Assembly (NCBI GenBank): GCA_016932895.1
Contig: JAFGCA010000494.1
Coordinates: 1 to 64,000 of the forward strand
Reading direction: 5' to 3'
Source of the DNA: Sedimentisphaerales bacterium
Lineage (GTDB): Bacteria; Planctomycetota; Phycisphaerae; Sedimentisphaerales; SG8-4
DNA: 64,000 nucleotides
The first letter of the stretch is position 1; each line of letters begins with the position of its first letter. Shown here piece after piece: positions 19,201-27,033 of the stretch. The notes under the pieces are model-generated. The model did no database searches, was not told the DNA's origin, and saw only the letters and a program-made list of their open reading frames with translations. Position numbers and translations under genes: made by a program.

Positions 19201-19788
19201 ACAATGACGCTGGACGTCACGGGAAAGCTCCTCCCCACCGACCGGCGCATCCGGATATCGACCAACATGGAGCTTTACTGGGACCGTATCTTCCTGGCGG
19301 AGATTTCCTCGGAGACACCGCTGCACGTGCAAGAGGTTGCGGTCGCAAGCGCCGATCTGCACTTCCTGGGCTACCCCCGGGAATACTCGCCGGACGGGCG
19401 CCGGCCCAATCTATATGACTACAGCAAGGTGGACCGAACCGTGCCCTGGAAGACCATGCGCGGGGACTACACCCGCTACGGGGACGTCACGGCACTGATG
19501 CACGCGGCCGACGATTGCTACGCGATTATGGGACCGGGTGAAGAAGTGACGCTCCGCTTCCCCGCCGACGGACTGGCTCCCGTCCCCGCCGGCTGCCAGC
19601 GGACTTTCATGCTCAAGGCCGACAGCTTTTGCAAGGACATGGATCTATACTCGGCGCATCCCGATACCGTCGAGCCACTGCCTTTCCACGCGATGACGAA
19701 ATACCCGTACGGAACCGAGGAACAATATCCTGCTGACGCAACCCGTCAGGAGTATCGCCGAAAACACAATACTCGCCGCGTAGAATAA
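16234..19788 (+). CDS. TPR / FG-GAP / ASPIC-UnbV lipoprotein with long C-terminal domain
   Basis: Two ATGs are in frame (16225 and 16234). I prefer the second, which lies 8 nt after AAGGA. The product of about 1184 residues has a hydrophobic N-terminus with a possible lipobox (LLAC). About 230 residues of TPR helices follow (ALAYFNLQG..., ALLEQYKYAEAAEAFE). Then come FG-GAP/VCBS repeats with calcium-loop motifs such as DADDDGDID, DIDSDGDLD and DMDNDGDLD, and an ASPIC/UnbV domain (SAVGARVDIKTG...KVDWLRITWPDA). About 400 residues follow that I do not recognise, starting CPHLFAWNGTHFEFISDFGG. It is one of three CRTAC1-like proteins in the window and the only one with this extension. Probably extracytoplasmic; function unknown. 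Confidence 0.8.
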   Translation: MERRLLVWCELMRSVRGVVLGAVRARMCLLPVGLACLLACGSCTETAAPKTSGRPTGQISEALGKTLSDFNRGAALLEQYKYAEAAEAFESVLANAPDWKAARFNLALAYFNLQGQVGAQEYLARARQAFETVLAGDPNHLPARFCLGLYHRHLGDNEAAARCFQLVHETDPDDPYVAYKYAETLSALDETERALPLFEKIIERDPGFVSAVYRLATLYQRSGRRDEAKDLFMRFRDLKQAELTGGTFTVLNTYGTSGKYYLALGADSVPVTPPQAEAARIVFSPELRRISARTQKWSAAGIAVDVPGVAAADADDDGDIDVCLTGLDADGTSSIWHNDGAGNFRESQVLTARGICPSFGDVDNDGRIDLWLGRAGPDTYFARNDAGRWEPVELKGMTCEDVATPGARLLDIDSDGDLDLLAFHRKRGSVPAAAASEVCPAVIYNNNRDGTFVDIAPKLGLALPDRAVAAAVYDDFDNDRDLDLIVFGTNEAPTGWVNDRVWQYHYLDAESMGLALSEVVLGATSGDPDGDGDRDLLVFGRESIHLFLNQGHFRFEQDEDFCRRCGRAGASGGQFADMDNDGDLDIVVADALRPDGRRGPALLINEWPRKRFTDAREIDPGNLLAAMAFDGYASCVAADFTGDGACDLFLAPAGEHPFLIENLTESGHWIALDLQGTREQDGKSRSNNSAVGARVDIKTGLISQQHVIGVPSGPVASGPLRIHAGLGPYAKVDWLRITWPDAVLQAELELAANQVLEVVEVQRKVSSCPHLFAWNGTHFEFISDFGGMGGIGYLAAPGVYSQPDPTEYVPVPNLRPRDGEYILQVVEPIEEVVFLDEAKLVAVDHPAGTSVYPNEMMPVNAPPPAFEIFCVKEGIEAVRAVDHRGEDVTEAIGQVDRIYAGPTRPDPRFVGYAEDHFIEIDLGDHLASMQPDARLVLFVNGWVHYSYSSTNFAADQAGLRLRAPSVYVQRNNDWVELFREVGYPAGIRHTMTLDVTGKLLPTDRRIRISTNMELYWDRIFLAEISSETPLHVQEVAVASADLHFLGYPREYSPDGRRPNLYDYSKVDRTVPWKTMRGDYTRYGDVTALMHAADDCYAIMGPGEEVTLRFPADGLAPVPAGCQRTFMLKADSFCKDMDLYSAHPDTVEPLPFHAMTKYPYGTEEQYPADATRQEYRRKHNTRRVE

Positions 19789-19837
19789 GCCGACGATCAA
19801 GGAAGTCGGTAACACCTCTTGACCGGAGTACTGCACG

Positions 19838-20096
19838 ATGGCAAAAGGCAGCAAATCAAAACGGAAGAGACCTCACCTGGGACGCGCGCCAAGAGAAACC
19901 GCAGCGCGCGGCACTATCTGGCTCACTGTGGAGTGCGTCTTGACGGTCGCAGCCGCATTTCTGGGCGAGGCAACTTCTCGGCCACCTGCCGGATTTGCAC
20001 GGAGTTTGGGTCAAGCTGGAGCGCTTTGACAATCTCAGCGGCACCCTGTTCTTGCTGTGGTCTACCCTCATCAACAGCATCCCCGGATTGCAGTGA
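19838..20096 (+). pseudogene. Small membrane-protein-like ORF broken by a frameshift
   Basis: From the ATG at 19838 (GGAG about 9 nt upstream) the frame begins MAKGSKSKRKRPHLGR and enters a hydrophobic stretch (TIWLTVECVLTVAAA). A single +1 shift near 19960 continues with RQLLGHLPDLHGVWVKLE and a second hydrophobic stretch ending at 20096. Without the shift the frame stops at 20029. It may be a relic or a sequencing error in a small membrane protein. The rest of the 19789-20237 gap shows nothing. Confidence 0.3.
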
Positions 20097-20237
20097 AGCA
20101 GAGGATGATTTGGGGCGATCTTGAGTCCGGCCCGGCAGACATCAACCAAGGCCCCTCACGTGCCTTACAACGGTTACAAACCGCCTGCCATATCATGCCA
20201 TCAAATGGAACCTTACGTGTACATGGCCAATGGACAG

Positions 20238-21458
20238 TCAGCGACGGTGCGCGAAGGTCTTTTCAGGAAGAGGCTGTACGGCGCGACCCACTATGGTACC
20301 CAGCTTAACCTCTCTGGCGTTGGCCCCCACGGCGTTCCACCGAATCTCGCCGCTGGCGCCCGGCCACGGCGAAACGTTTCGCAACATGTCACAGATTCGC
20401 GCCCGGTTCAGCCCGGCCCTGCGGACGGCGGCGATGGTCAGCCTGACGGCGTCGTAGGTATGGACCACCAGGTAGTCGGGCTGTCGGCCGAAACGCCTCT
20501 TGAATTCATCTTCGAACGGTTGGGATCGGGGCGATCTCTCGTACAGGCGTGGGAAGACGACACCTTCTGCCGCCCTGCCGGCCTGCTTGACGAACAAGCG
20601 ACTCCCCATCCAGGGCCCGCCCAAGACCGGACCGTCATAGCCTTGGCCGCGCAGGTCCGACAACCAGCATGCGCTGCACGGGGCATTGGCGATCAAGACC
20701 ACTGCGGCCGGCTCGGCCGCGATCACTTCCGACCACGTTTCTTTCCGCGCGCGCTGCTGCGGGTCCAACTCAAAATGATAGGCGGGGGCAAGGCCACGCC
20801 GGGCCAGGCTCTTGCGCAGTTCCACCGCAAAGAGGTGAGAATCGTGATCCACCGCGGAAACCACCACAAACGGCCGCTTTCCGACGCGCGCGACAAGAGC
20901 CCGCGCCAAGACCTTCGCCTGAGCTGGATCCTGCGGCACGCACGTAAACATCCAGGGCACATTGGCCAGGTTCACCGTCTTGTCGGTCGCAACGGGATTG
21001 ACCAGGGCGAGCCGGGCCTTGGCCACGACCTGCTCGGCCAGGTGCGTGGAAGGACCGTCGATACCACCGACGATCGCCCAGACCCGGTGGACGTAAGCCA
21101 TCCGCGCGACCTCGGCAACGCCTGAGCCCCAGGGATTCTCCGACCAGCCCGGTACGAGGCGAAAGGGAATGCCGTTGTAGCCGCCCGCTTCGTTGGCTTG
21201 CTCGATAGCCATGGTGGCCGCACACCACATGTCACCGCCCACCGGATGCGAAGGCGTCGCCGGCCCAAAGTAGCCGATGCGTACTTCCTTCAAATCAGCG
21301 GGCGGTTCCTGCGCCCGCCCGGGACCGGCGTATCTCGGCTCCCGGACGCGGGCATCGAAGAAGGGTTCGCCGGGTGGCGCCGGCGAAGCGTTTCCCCAAG
21401 CGCAAACGGAAATTGCTGATGCCAGCAACAATAGCATTCTACCGCGAGTGTCACACAT
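20238..21458 (-). CDS. Periplasmic amino-acid-receptor-like protein (Peripla_BP_6)
   Basis: The 406-residue product has a signal peptide and then the two-lobed fold of Leu/Ile/Val-binding receptors: VRIGYFGPATPSHPVGGDM at the start of lobe 1, AIEQANEAGGYNG, AIVGGIDGPSTHLAEQV and, late on, HTYDAVRLTIAAVRRAGLN. It is the last gene of the multihaem operon, starting just after the stop of its paralogue (6 nt between stop and ATG) with no clear ribosome site, so translation may be coupled. Both paralogues carry an unusual N-terminal GPGRA/P motif before the fold. No permease or ATPase gene is adjacent. It may bind a small ligand for sensing or delivery rather than feed a dedicated ABC importer. 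Confidence 0.8.
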   Translation of the reverse strand: MCDTRGRMLLLLASAISVCAWGNASPAPPGEPFFDARVREPRYAGPGRAQEPPADLKEVRIGYFGPATPSHPVGGDMWCAATMAIEQANEAGGYNGIPFRLVPGWSENPWGSGVAEVARMAYVHRVWAIVGGIDGPSTHLAEQVVAKARLALVNPVATDKTVNLANVPWMFTCVPQDPAQAKVLARALVARVGKRPFVVVSAVDHDSHLFAVELRKSLARRGLAPAYHFELDPQQRARKETWSEVIAAEPAAVVLIANAPCSACWLSDLRGQGYDGPVLGGPWMGSRLFVKQAGRAAEGVVFPRLYERSPRSQPFEDEFKRRFGRQPDYLVVHTYDAVRLTIAAVRRAGLNRARICDMLRNVSPWPGASGEIRWNAVGANAREVKLGTIVGRAVQPLPEKTFAHRR

Positions 21459-21464
21459 GCTGGG

Positions 21465-22922
21465 TCACCGTGCGTTGCCCGGTTCATCTCGGGCCACGAC
21501 CGAACCGGCCGGGATGTCGAGATCAGCGCGGGAAAAGTAGTTCCACCGGCCGTTCTCACGCCTGGCCAGGAACACTTCGCCCCCGTCATCCAGGGCGGCG
21601 GTCAGCGGGATATCCCCCGAGACGCCTTCCCAGGGCCGGGCTCGATGCGCCAGGACGTCACGGATCTTCGCTCGATTCAGACCCGCGGCCTGTATCGCCC
21701 AGATCAACATGTTCATGCCATCGTAGGCGTGGGCGGCAAACGTCTCCGGCTCCTCGCCGAACCGTTGCTGGAACGCCTCGCGAAAGCCTTCCAGCCTCGG
21801 ATCGGCGCGCGTTGGATTCCACGCCGACGTGCAGATCACACCCTCAGCATTGGCTCCGGCAATGTCCGCGAACTCGTCCAGGAGACAGCGGTCACAGGCA
21901 AAATAAGGATGCTTCATGCCCCGGGCGCGCATCTGGTTGAGGATCAGGGCGCCCTCGCGCGCGTCGCCCCAGTGTACGATGGCCTCGACATTGGCCTCCT
22001 CAAGGCGATCCAACTGCAGCGAAAAATCGTCGATGCCAAGGTCGTAGGCCATCTCCAGGATAATGGGGTGCCCCAGACGCCGGCTGCCGTCGCGAATCTC
22101 GCGCACGCCGAAGCGGCCGTACCGATTGCTCGCACGCACGATGCCGACGCGGTCGAACCCGCGCTTGCGATACAGATAATCGACGAGCAGATAGCCCTGC
22201 CGCCGGTCGTCACCGATACAGCGAAAGACCCAGGGGATGTTCGTCTCAATGAACGTCGGATCGGCGTCCCCTGCGTTCATCATGGTGACCTCCGCCTTTA
22301 AGGCCACGCGAATTGCAATGTGGCTGTTCGCGCCGTCGATGGTCCCGAGGATGGCCCAGACTTTGTCCTTGTAAGCCATCTTGATGATCTCATTGCCGGA
22401 AGCACCCCAGAGGCCGTTGTCGTTGCTGACGACCAGTTCGAACGGGAGGTTGCGCCGCAAGTAGCCGCCCCGGGCATTGGCCTGCTCGATCGCCAGACGC
22501 GACCCCTGAAGCATCTTGATACCGAGGGCTTCCTCGTGACTCTTGCCGCCGGTGGCGACCGACACCGTGGACATGATCGGCCCGATGAAACCGATCTTCA
22601 CGCGATCGACATCGGTCGGCTCGGGGATGGCCCGGCCCGGCCCGGTGTACTCCATCTGCGCCAGAAAATGCTCCTTGTAGGGCTCGACGTGCCGAAACGG
22701 CTCCACGTCGCCGGCGGTCTCGGCGTAAATCTCCTCCTCCTTCAACTCCAGCGCGGGGACCTCATAGGCATTGACCGAGTTGATCTCAGCGAGCACACGC
22801 GCCGTGTGCTCGTCGATCTCGACCTCGTCCGGCGCCGCTGCCGTTTGGGTCTTCTCGGGACTGCTGCACGAACAAACACCCAACGTCGCCATGACTAGCA
22901 TCACAATGATGGTACGCTTCAT
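21465..22922 (-). CDS. Lipoprotein amino-acid-receptor-like protein (Peripla_BP_6)
   Basis: The start is the ATG at 22922, 9 nt after GGAGG; frames reaching further upstream lack support. The 485-residue product has a lipoprotein-type signal (MKRTIIVMLVMATLGVCSC). About 110 residues of charged linker follow, then the receptor fold: VKIGFIGPIMSTVSVATGG, AIEQANARGGYLR, AILGTIDGANSHIAI and AHAYDGMNMLIWAIQAAGLN. It is a clear paralogue of the next gene but longer at the N-terminus. It sits 34 nt downstream of the Reg_prop gene in the multihaem operon. No transporter genes follow, so the partner is unknown. Confidence 0.82.
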   Translation of the reverse strand: MKRTIIVMLVMATLGVCSCSSPEKTQTAAAPDEVEIDEHTARVLAEINSVNAYEVPALELKEEEIYAETAGDVEPFRHVEPYKEHFLAQMEYTGPGRAIPEPTDVDRVKIGFIGPIMSTVSVATGGKSHEEALGIKMLQGSRLAIEQANARGGYLRRNLPFELVVSNDNGLWGASGNEIIKMAYKDKVWAILGTIDGANSHIAIRVALKAEVTMMNAGDADPTFIETNIPWVFRCIGDDRRQGYLLVDYLYRKRGFDRVGIVRASNRYGRFGVREIRDGSRRLGHPIILEMAYDLGIDDFSLQLDRLEEANVEAIVHWGDAREGALILNQMRARGMKHPYFACDRCLLDEFADIAGANAEGVICTSAWNPTRADPRLEGFREAFQQRFGEEPETFAAHAYDGMNMLIWAIQAAGLNRAKIRDVLAHRARPWEGVSGDIPLTAALDDGGEVFLARRENGRWNYFSRADLDIPAGSVVARDEPGNAR

Positions 22923-22956
22923 AAGCGATCCTCCTCGCTCCCCATACACTTGTTGG

Positions 22957-24132
22957 TCATTTTCTGACAGCATGCTTCTCCGCATTCTCCGCAACGGGCG
23001 GCTTCGTGCGAACAGGCCGCTCCTTGAGACCCGGATAGTAGCCGGCGCCCTGGCCCCGGGCAAGGCCTTTGGACGTACCGACCCAAACGTCATCGCCGTC
23101 GAATTCCACCCACAGCGCGTAATTGTGCGGAATCCCGCGGGGACTGCGGACCGTCTCCAGAACTTCGTTGTTGCGACTGACCACGGCGATTCCTTCGTGC
23201 GTGTTGGGGTCCATCGTGTAGGTCACCCACGTGTCGGTCGCAAAATCCGTCACCACGCCCACCCCCTTGTCCGTGGCGTACCAGGCCTCGTCGGCGCTGC
23301 GTCCTTTCACGGCGTTGCCGAAATCGCTGGGCAAGCCCGTTTCGTGCTGGTAGTAGCCGCGCCAGTGCCGACCATCGTACCGGCACATGCCGAAATACGA
23401 GCTGACCCACAAGATGTCGTCCACGTAGCTGACGCCGGTGGTGATGACATGAACGACCCCATCGTCGCGGTAGAGGTCGATCTCCATCTCGCCGTCGGGG
23501 TCAATGTAATCCTTCCAGCTCTCCGTGGCGACATCGAATTCCAGCACGCCGCTGCCCCAGATCCCGAGATACACCTTGCCGTTGTCGTAGCACACGCCGT
23601 AGTTCCAGATCTCCTCCATGGGCGCGTTCTTCTCAGTGTAGATGCTCCACTCGCCGGTAACGGTATTGTAGCGGCTGGCGCCGGCGGTGGTCGCGGCCCA
23701 GATGTTGTCGTGCTCCACGGCCACGCCGTACACGACGTCGTTGACCAGGCCGCTGTTGAGCTGGTGCCAGTGGTCGAAGCGTCCCCCGCTAAAGCGGGCC
23801 AGGCCGCCTCCGAACAGGCCGAGCCAGAGCTCGCCCGTCTTCGGGTTGGCGTCGAGCGCGGAAACGACCCGCCAGGGCAAACCGTCGGCTTCTTTCCAGC
23901 TCTCGATTCGACCCGTGGTCTTGTCGATGCAGGCCAGGCCGTCCTCGGTACCGACCCAGATCTTTGTCCCTTCGGCCTCGACCGCAAAGATGTGGTCGTT
24001 CGGCAGGCCGTCCTGGGTGGTAAAATGCTGCCAGTCCGTGTAGACAAAAGGCAACTCCCCCGCCCTGCCGCTCGCGCCCACGCACAAGGGGAACAGCCAC
24101 ACGCACGTTGCGATCATTCGCCAACAGATCAT
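22957..24132 (-). CDS. Secreted Reg_prop beta-propeller protein
   Basis: I choose the ATG at 24132, which follows GAGG at 5 nt and starts a signal peptide (MICWRMIATCVWLFPLCVG). The 391-residue product is made of repeats of the two-component-regulator-propeller type: FTTQDGLPNDHIFAVEAEG, IWVGTEDGLACID, LWLGLFGGGLARF and similar units with the [IL]W-[VL]G-x3-G-L core. These propellers usually form the sensor half of hybrid histidine kinases, but here the propeller stands alone as a secreted protein. It lies between the decahaem protein gene and the two receptor genes, and probably serves as an extracytoplasmic binding or scaffold partner. Confidence 0.8.
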   Translation of the reverse strand: MICWRMIATCVWLFPLCVGASGRAGELPFVYTDWQHFTTQDGLPNDHIFAVEAEGTKIWVGTEDGLACIDKTTGRIESWKEADGLPWRVVSALDANPKTGELWLGLFGGGLARFSGGRFDHWHQLNSGLVNDVVYGVAVEHDNIWAATTAGASRYNTVTGEWSIYTEKNAPMEEIWNYGVCYDNGKVYLGIWGSGVLEFDVATESWKDYIDPDGEMEIDLYRDDGVVHVITTGVSYVDDILWVSSYFGMCRYDGRHWRGYYQHETGLPSDFGNAVKGRSADEAWYATDKGVGVVTDFATDTWVTYTMDPNTHEGIAVVSRNNEVLETVRSPRGIPHNYALWVEFDGDDVWVGTSKGLARGQGAGYYPGLKERPVRTKPPVAENAEKHAVRK

Positions 24133-24155
24133 ACGAACCTCGTTCAATTCACTCA

Positions 24156-27014
24156 CTACAACGTCTTGATGTATTCCATCAAATCGTTGAGCTGGTCTTT
24201 CGTCATATCGTTGGTTAACCCGTGTTGATCGTTCGGATTGTAGCGGGTCCAGATCTCCTCCAACGTCTCGGCCATACCATTGTGCAGGTAGGGAGCGGAA
24301 TCATAGATGTTCATCAGGTGCGGCGTGTCGAACTCGGACTCCCGGTCATATTGCAGCTTCGTGCCGATGTCGTGGCGCTGCCGGTCGGTGTACAGCGGAG
24401 GACAGTGACACGTCACGCAGCGGTTCTCCTTGGGAATCATGCGTCCATCGTTGGCCATCGTCCGCTCGAACATCGCCTTGCCCCGGCGCTGGGCATCGGT
24501 CAGCTCGGCTCCCAAAGGTCGATAGCGATTGGGCGGTCGGGGAATCGTGCAAATGTAGTTGTCCAGCGCCGAGAGCTGCTCGGGCGTAAACGGCTGAATC
24601 CGCGTGAAGAAGACGGACAGCCGCGGGCCGCATTGCCGTTGCAGGCTGGGATTGGTCCCCTCCCACTTGAATGGGGCGGTGTCCAGGATACCGCGGAGCG
24701 TTCGGTTGTCCACGGGGCTGATCCCGATACCGTCCGGCTCGATGTCGTACGTCAGCCCGTCGATGTGCCCGTCCGGGTGACACGAATGACAGGAGAACTG
24801 GCGGCGGAACGTAATGTTGGCGCTGTGGAAAAGACGCTCGCCGTAGCGGACCTTCGTGATGACCTTCGGGCCGCCCAAATCGACCCGGGCAGCCGCTTGC
24901 AGCGTCTCGAGATCGATGACCGTCAGCGAGTCATCCAACGCGTTGGCCACGAAAGCGGCCTTGCCGTCCGGCGTAACGAGTACGCCGCGCGGGCTGTATT
25001 CCATCGGAATATGCTTGAGCACAAACTCCGTAGGCTTGCCAAGATGGTTCGGAAAGACGTGTTCGCGCTCGTGTGGCGAGGCGTCCTGCAGCATGGATAT
25101 AAGCCTGGGCACATCCACCACCGCCAGCCGGTTCGACCCGGAGCTTGTCACCAGGGCCAGTTTCCCGTCCGGCGTCAACGCCACGTCCGCCGGGTCGGGA
25201 AAACACAGGCCGGGCTCGTCCAGCAGGACCTGATCGACGCGCCCGTCACGCCAGATCACCCCCAGACCGTTGGTGATGGTCCAGCCCTGGAGCAGACGCG
25301 TCATCGGCACCAGGTTCTTCGTGCGATTTAACGTAATCACCGCGAATTCGCCGCTCGGATGCCAGTCCACACCCTGGAGGAGATTGGCCGCGGGAACGAT
25401 CCAGCGGTCCTCCACTACGGAGCGATCCGTATCGACAACGGTAACTTCGGACATGGACGGCGTGCGAAACGGGACGAAGCGAGAAAGGTTGTTCGTAACG
25501 TACAGATCGGAGCCATCGGGCGAGAGAGACAGCGACCACGGGCTGCGGCTGGCGCTAAGACGCTTGATTTCTTTCAAAGTCGTTGTGTCGATGACCGAGA
25601 TGCTGTCCGATGAGGTATTGAGCACGTACAAGCGCTTGCCGCTACGGTCGGTCAACACGCCGTGCGGCTCGTCGCCGACGTCGAGCGTGGCGATGCTCTC
25701 GCGCGAAGCCACATCGACAACGGAAACCGTATCATCCAGACGGTTGCTGACGTACGCGAGCGCGCCGTTCGGATGAAACGCCACATCGGTCGGATGCCGC
25801 CCCACAGCGATCTCCGCCACCTTCATCCGCGTTCTTACATCGACGACGATGACGGTGTGGGACGCTTCAGAAGCGACGTAGATTTCCCTGCCATCCGGGC
25901 TCAGCGCCATGTTCAGGGGCGTTTTGTAGCGCGGCTTCTCGGCCGTTTTCTCCACTTCGGTCGGATGCGCGATGGCAGCCAGCGCCTCTTCGTAATCGAA
26001 CGGCTTGTCATGCGCATTCTCGTGGCAGGCCAGACACGTCTGCTTCGTGACTTCTTTCAAGCCGGCGGCCCGGGCGGCCCGCGGATCGACCATGAAGGCC
26101 TCCGCCGAATACGCGCTGCCGGGGCCGTGACACGCCTCGCAGCCGACGCCCTCATAGATCCAGCAGGACTCCTGCGATGCGTGCCTGGCGTCGTGGTAGC
26201 TGGTGGTGTGGCACTTCAAACAAGCCTCGCTGTGCTGGGGCGCATCCTCGACCCCTTCGGCCTTCGCGATCTCGTACGCTTGCTGCGTCGCCAGAACGGC
26301 GAAGGCTCGTGCATGGGCGCTCGTCCGCCACTTGCTGAACTGGTGTCCCTTCTCCGGACCGCGATGGCAGGTCGCGCAGCGGTAGACGCCGACGTAAGCG
26401 GGTCCTCCATTCGGGGAATCAACACGCGCCGGCTTGGGCGGCTCGTCGTACGCCCACTTCTTGGGCGTCGGATGGGCAATTTGCTTAAGCCCCATGAGAA
26501 TGTCCAGCTTAGGCAGGTTGTGCACCGCCATGTGCGAGCCCTTGACCTGATGACAAACCATGCAATCGCGCACGACGGGCATCTCCAGCCCCGCGGCCAT
26601 GGCCGCTTCGCGGTCCCGCATGACCGACTCGTCCATGTACTCGCTGCCCGGCCCGTGACATTTCTCGCATTGTACCCCATCCTCGGTGAAAAATGTTTCG
26701 TCTTTCTCCCACTCTTCGGCATGCGCGCCGGTCGAATGGCATCCGAGACACATCGGACTTGCCTGCGGGTCCTGCGGAATGCCGCTCAACTCGGCAATGG
26801 CCTTTGCCTCCGGACGGGCCAGCACCGCGTAGGCCCGGGCGTGCTTGGACAGAGCCCAAAGACTGCACGCGTGCCCCATGCCTTCGCCATCGTGACAAGT
26901 GGCGCACGTTTTGACACCGACATAGATGGGGTGCTTCTGCGCCGGTTCCGCCCCTGGAACGCGGGAAACGGTCGCAAGAACTGTCAGCAACGTCAAGAGA
27001 TAGTCGTGTCGCAT
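24156..27014 (-). CDS. Decahaem cytochrome: two tetrahaem modules, YVTN propeller, MauG/CCP-like end
   Basis: The 952-residue product has a signal peptide and ten C-x-x-C-H haem sites. Eight lie in residues 37-331 as two tetrahaem modules of cytochrome c554 type, with cysteines at 37, 89, 116, 151 and at 213, 265, 292, 327. The spacing 52-27-35 is identical in both, showing an exact internal duplication. A propeller with YVTN-type blades follows (SPDGREIYVASEASHTVIVVD, HPNGALAYVSNRLDDTVSVV). The C-terminal 210 residues carry CHSCH (742) and CVTCH (866), with APYLHNGMAETLEEI as in dihaem cytochrome c peroxidase/MauG proteins. GAAGGAGC precedes the ATG. It is likely a periplasmic electron carrier or peroxidase-like enzyme. 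Confidence 0.88.
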   Translation of the reverse strand: MRHDYLLTLLTVLATVSRVPGAEPAQKHPIYVGVKTCATCHDGEGMGHACSLWALSKHARAYAVLARPEAKAIAELSGIPQDPQASPMCLGCHSTGAHAEEWEKDETFFTEDGVQCEKCHGPGSEYMDESVMRDREAAMAAGLEMPVVRDCMVCHQVKGSHMAVHNLPKLDILMGLKQIAHPTPKKWAYDEPPKPARVDSPNGGPAYVGVYRCATCHRGPEKGHQFSKWRTSAHARAFAVLATQQAYEIAKAEGVEDAPQHSEACLKCHTTSYHDARHASQESCWIYEGVGCEACHGPGSAYSAEAFMVDPRAARAAGLKEVTKQTCLACHENAHDKPFDYEEALAAIAHPTEVEKTAEKPRYKTPLNMALSPDGREIYVASEASHTVIVVDVRTRMKVAEIAVGRHPTDVAFHPNGALAYVSNRLDDTVSVVDVASRESIATLDVGDEPHGVLTDRSGKRLYVLNTSSDSISVIDTTTLKEIKRLSASRSPWSLSLSPDGSDLYVTNNLSRFVPFRTPSMSEVTVVDTDRSVVEDRWIVPAANLLQGVDWHPSGEFAVITLNRTKNLVPMTRLLQGWTITNGLGVIWRDGRVDQVLLDEPGLCFPDPADVALTPDGKLALVTSSGSNRLAVVDVPRLISMLQDASPHEREHVFPNHLGKPTEFVLKHIPMEYSPRGVLVTPDGKAAFVANALDDSLTVIDLETLQAAARVDLGGPKVITKVRYGERLFHSANITFRRQFSCHSCHPDGHIDGLTYDIEPDGIGISPVDNRTLRGILDTAPFKWEGTNPSLQRQCGPRLSVFFTRIQPFTPEQLSALDNYICTIPRPPNRYRPLGAELTDAQRRGKAMFERTMANDGRMIPKENRCVTCHCPPLYTDRQRHDIGTKLQYDRESEFDTPHLMNIYDSAPYLHNGMAETLEEIWTRYNPNDQHGLTNDMTKDQLNDLMEYIKTL

Positions 27015-27033
27015 TTTGCCATGGCTCCTTCGA

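Noticed and set aside
14728..19362. Several antisense frames of 470-530 codons over the CotH and TPR/ASPIC genes
   Set aside because: They are compositional shadows in GC-rich DNA. The plus-strand products contain all recognisable motifs.
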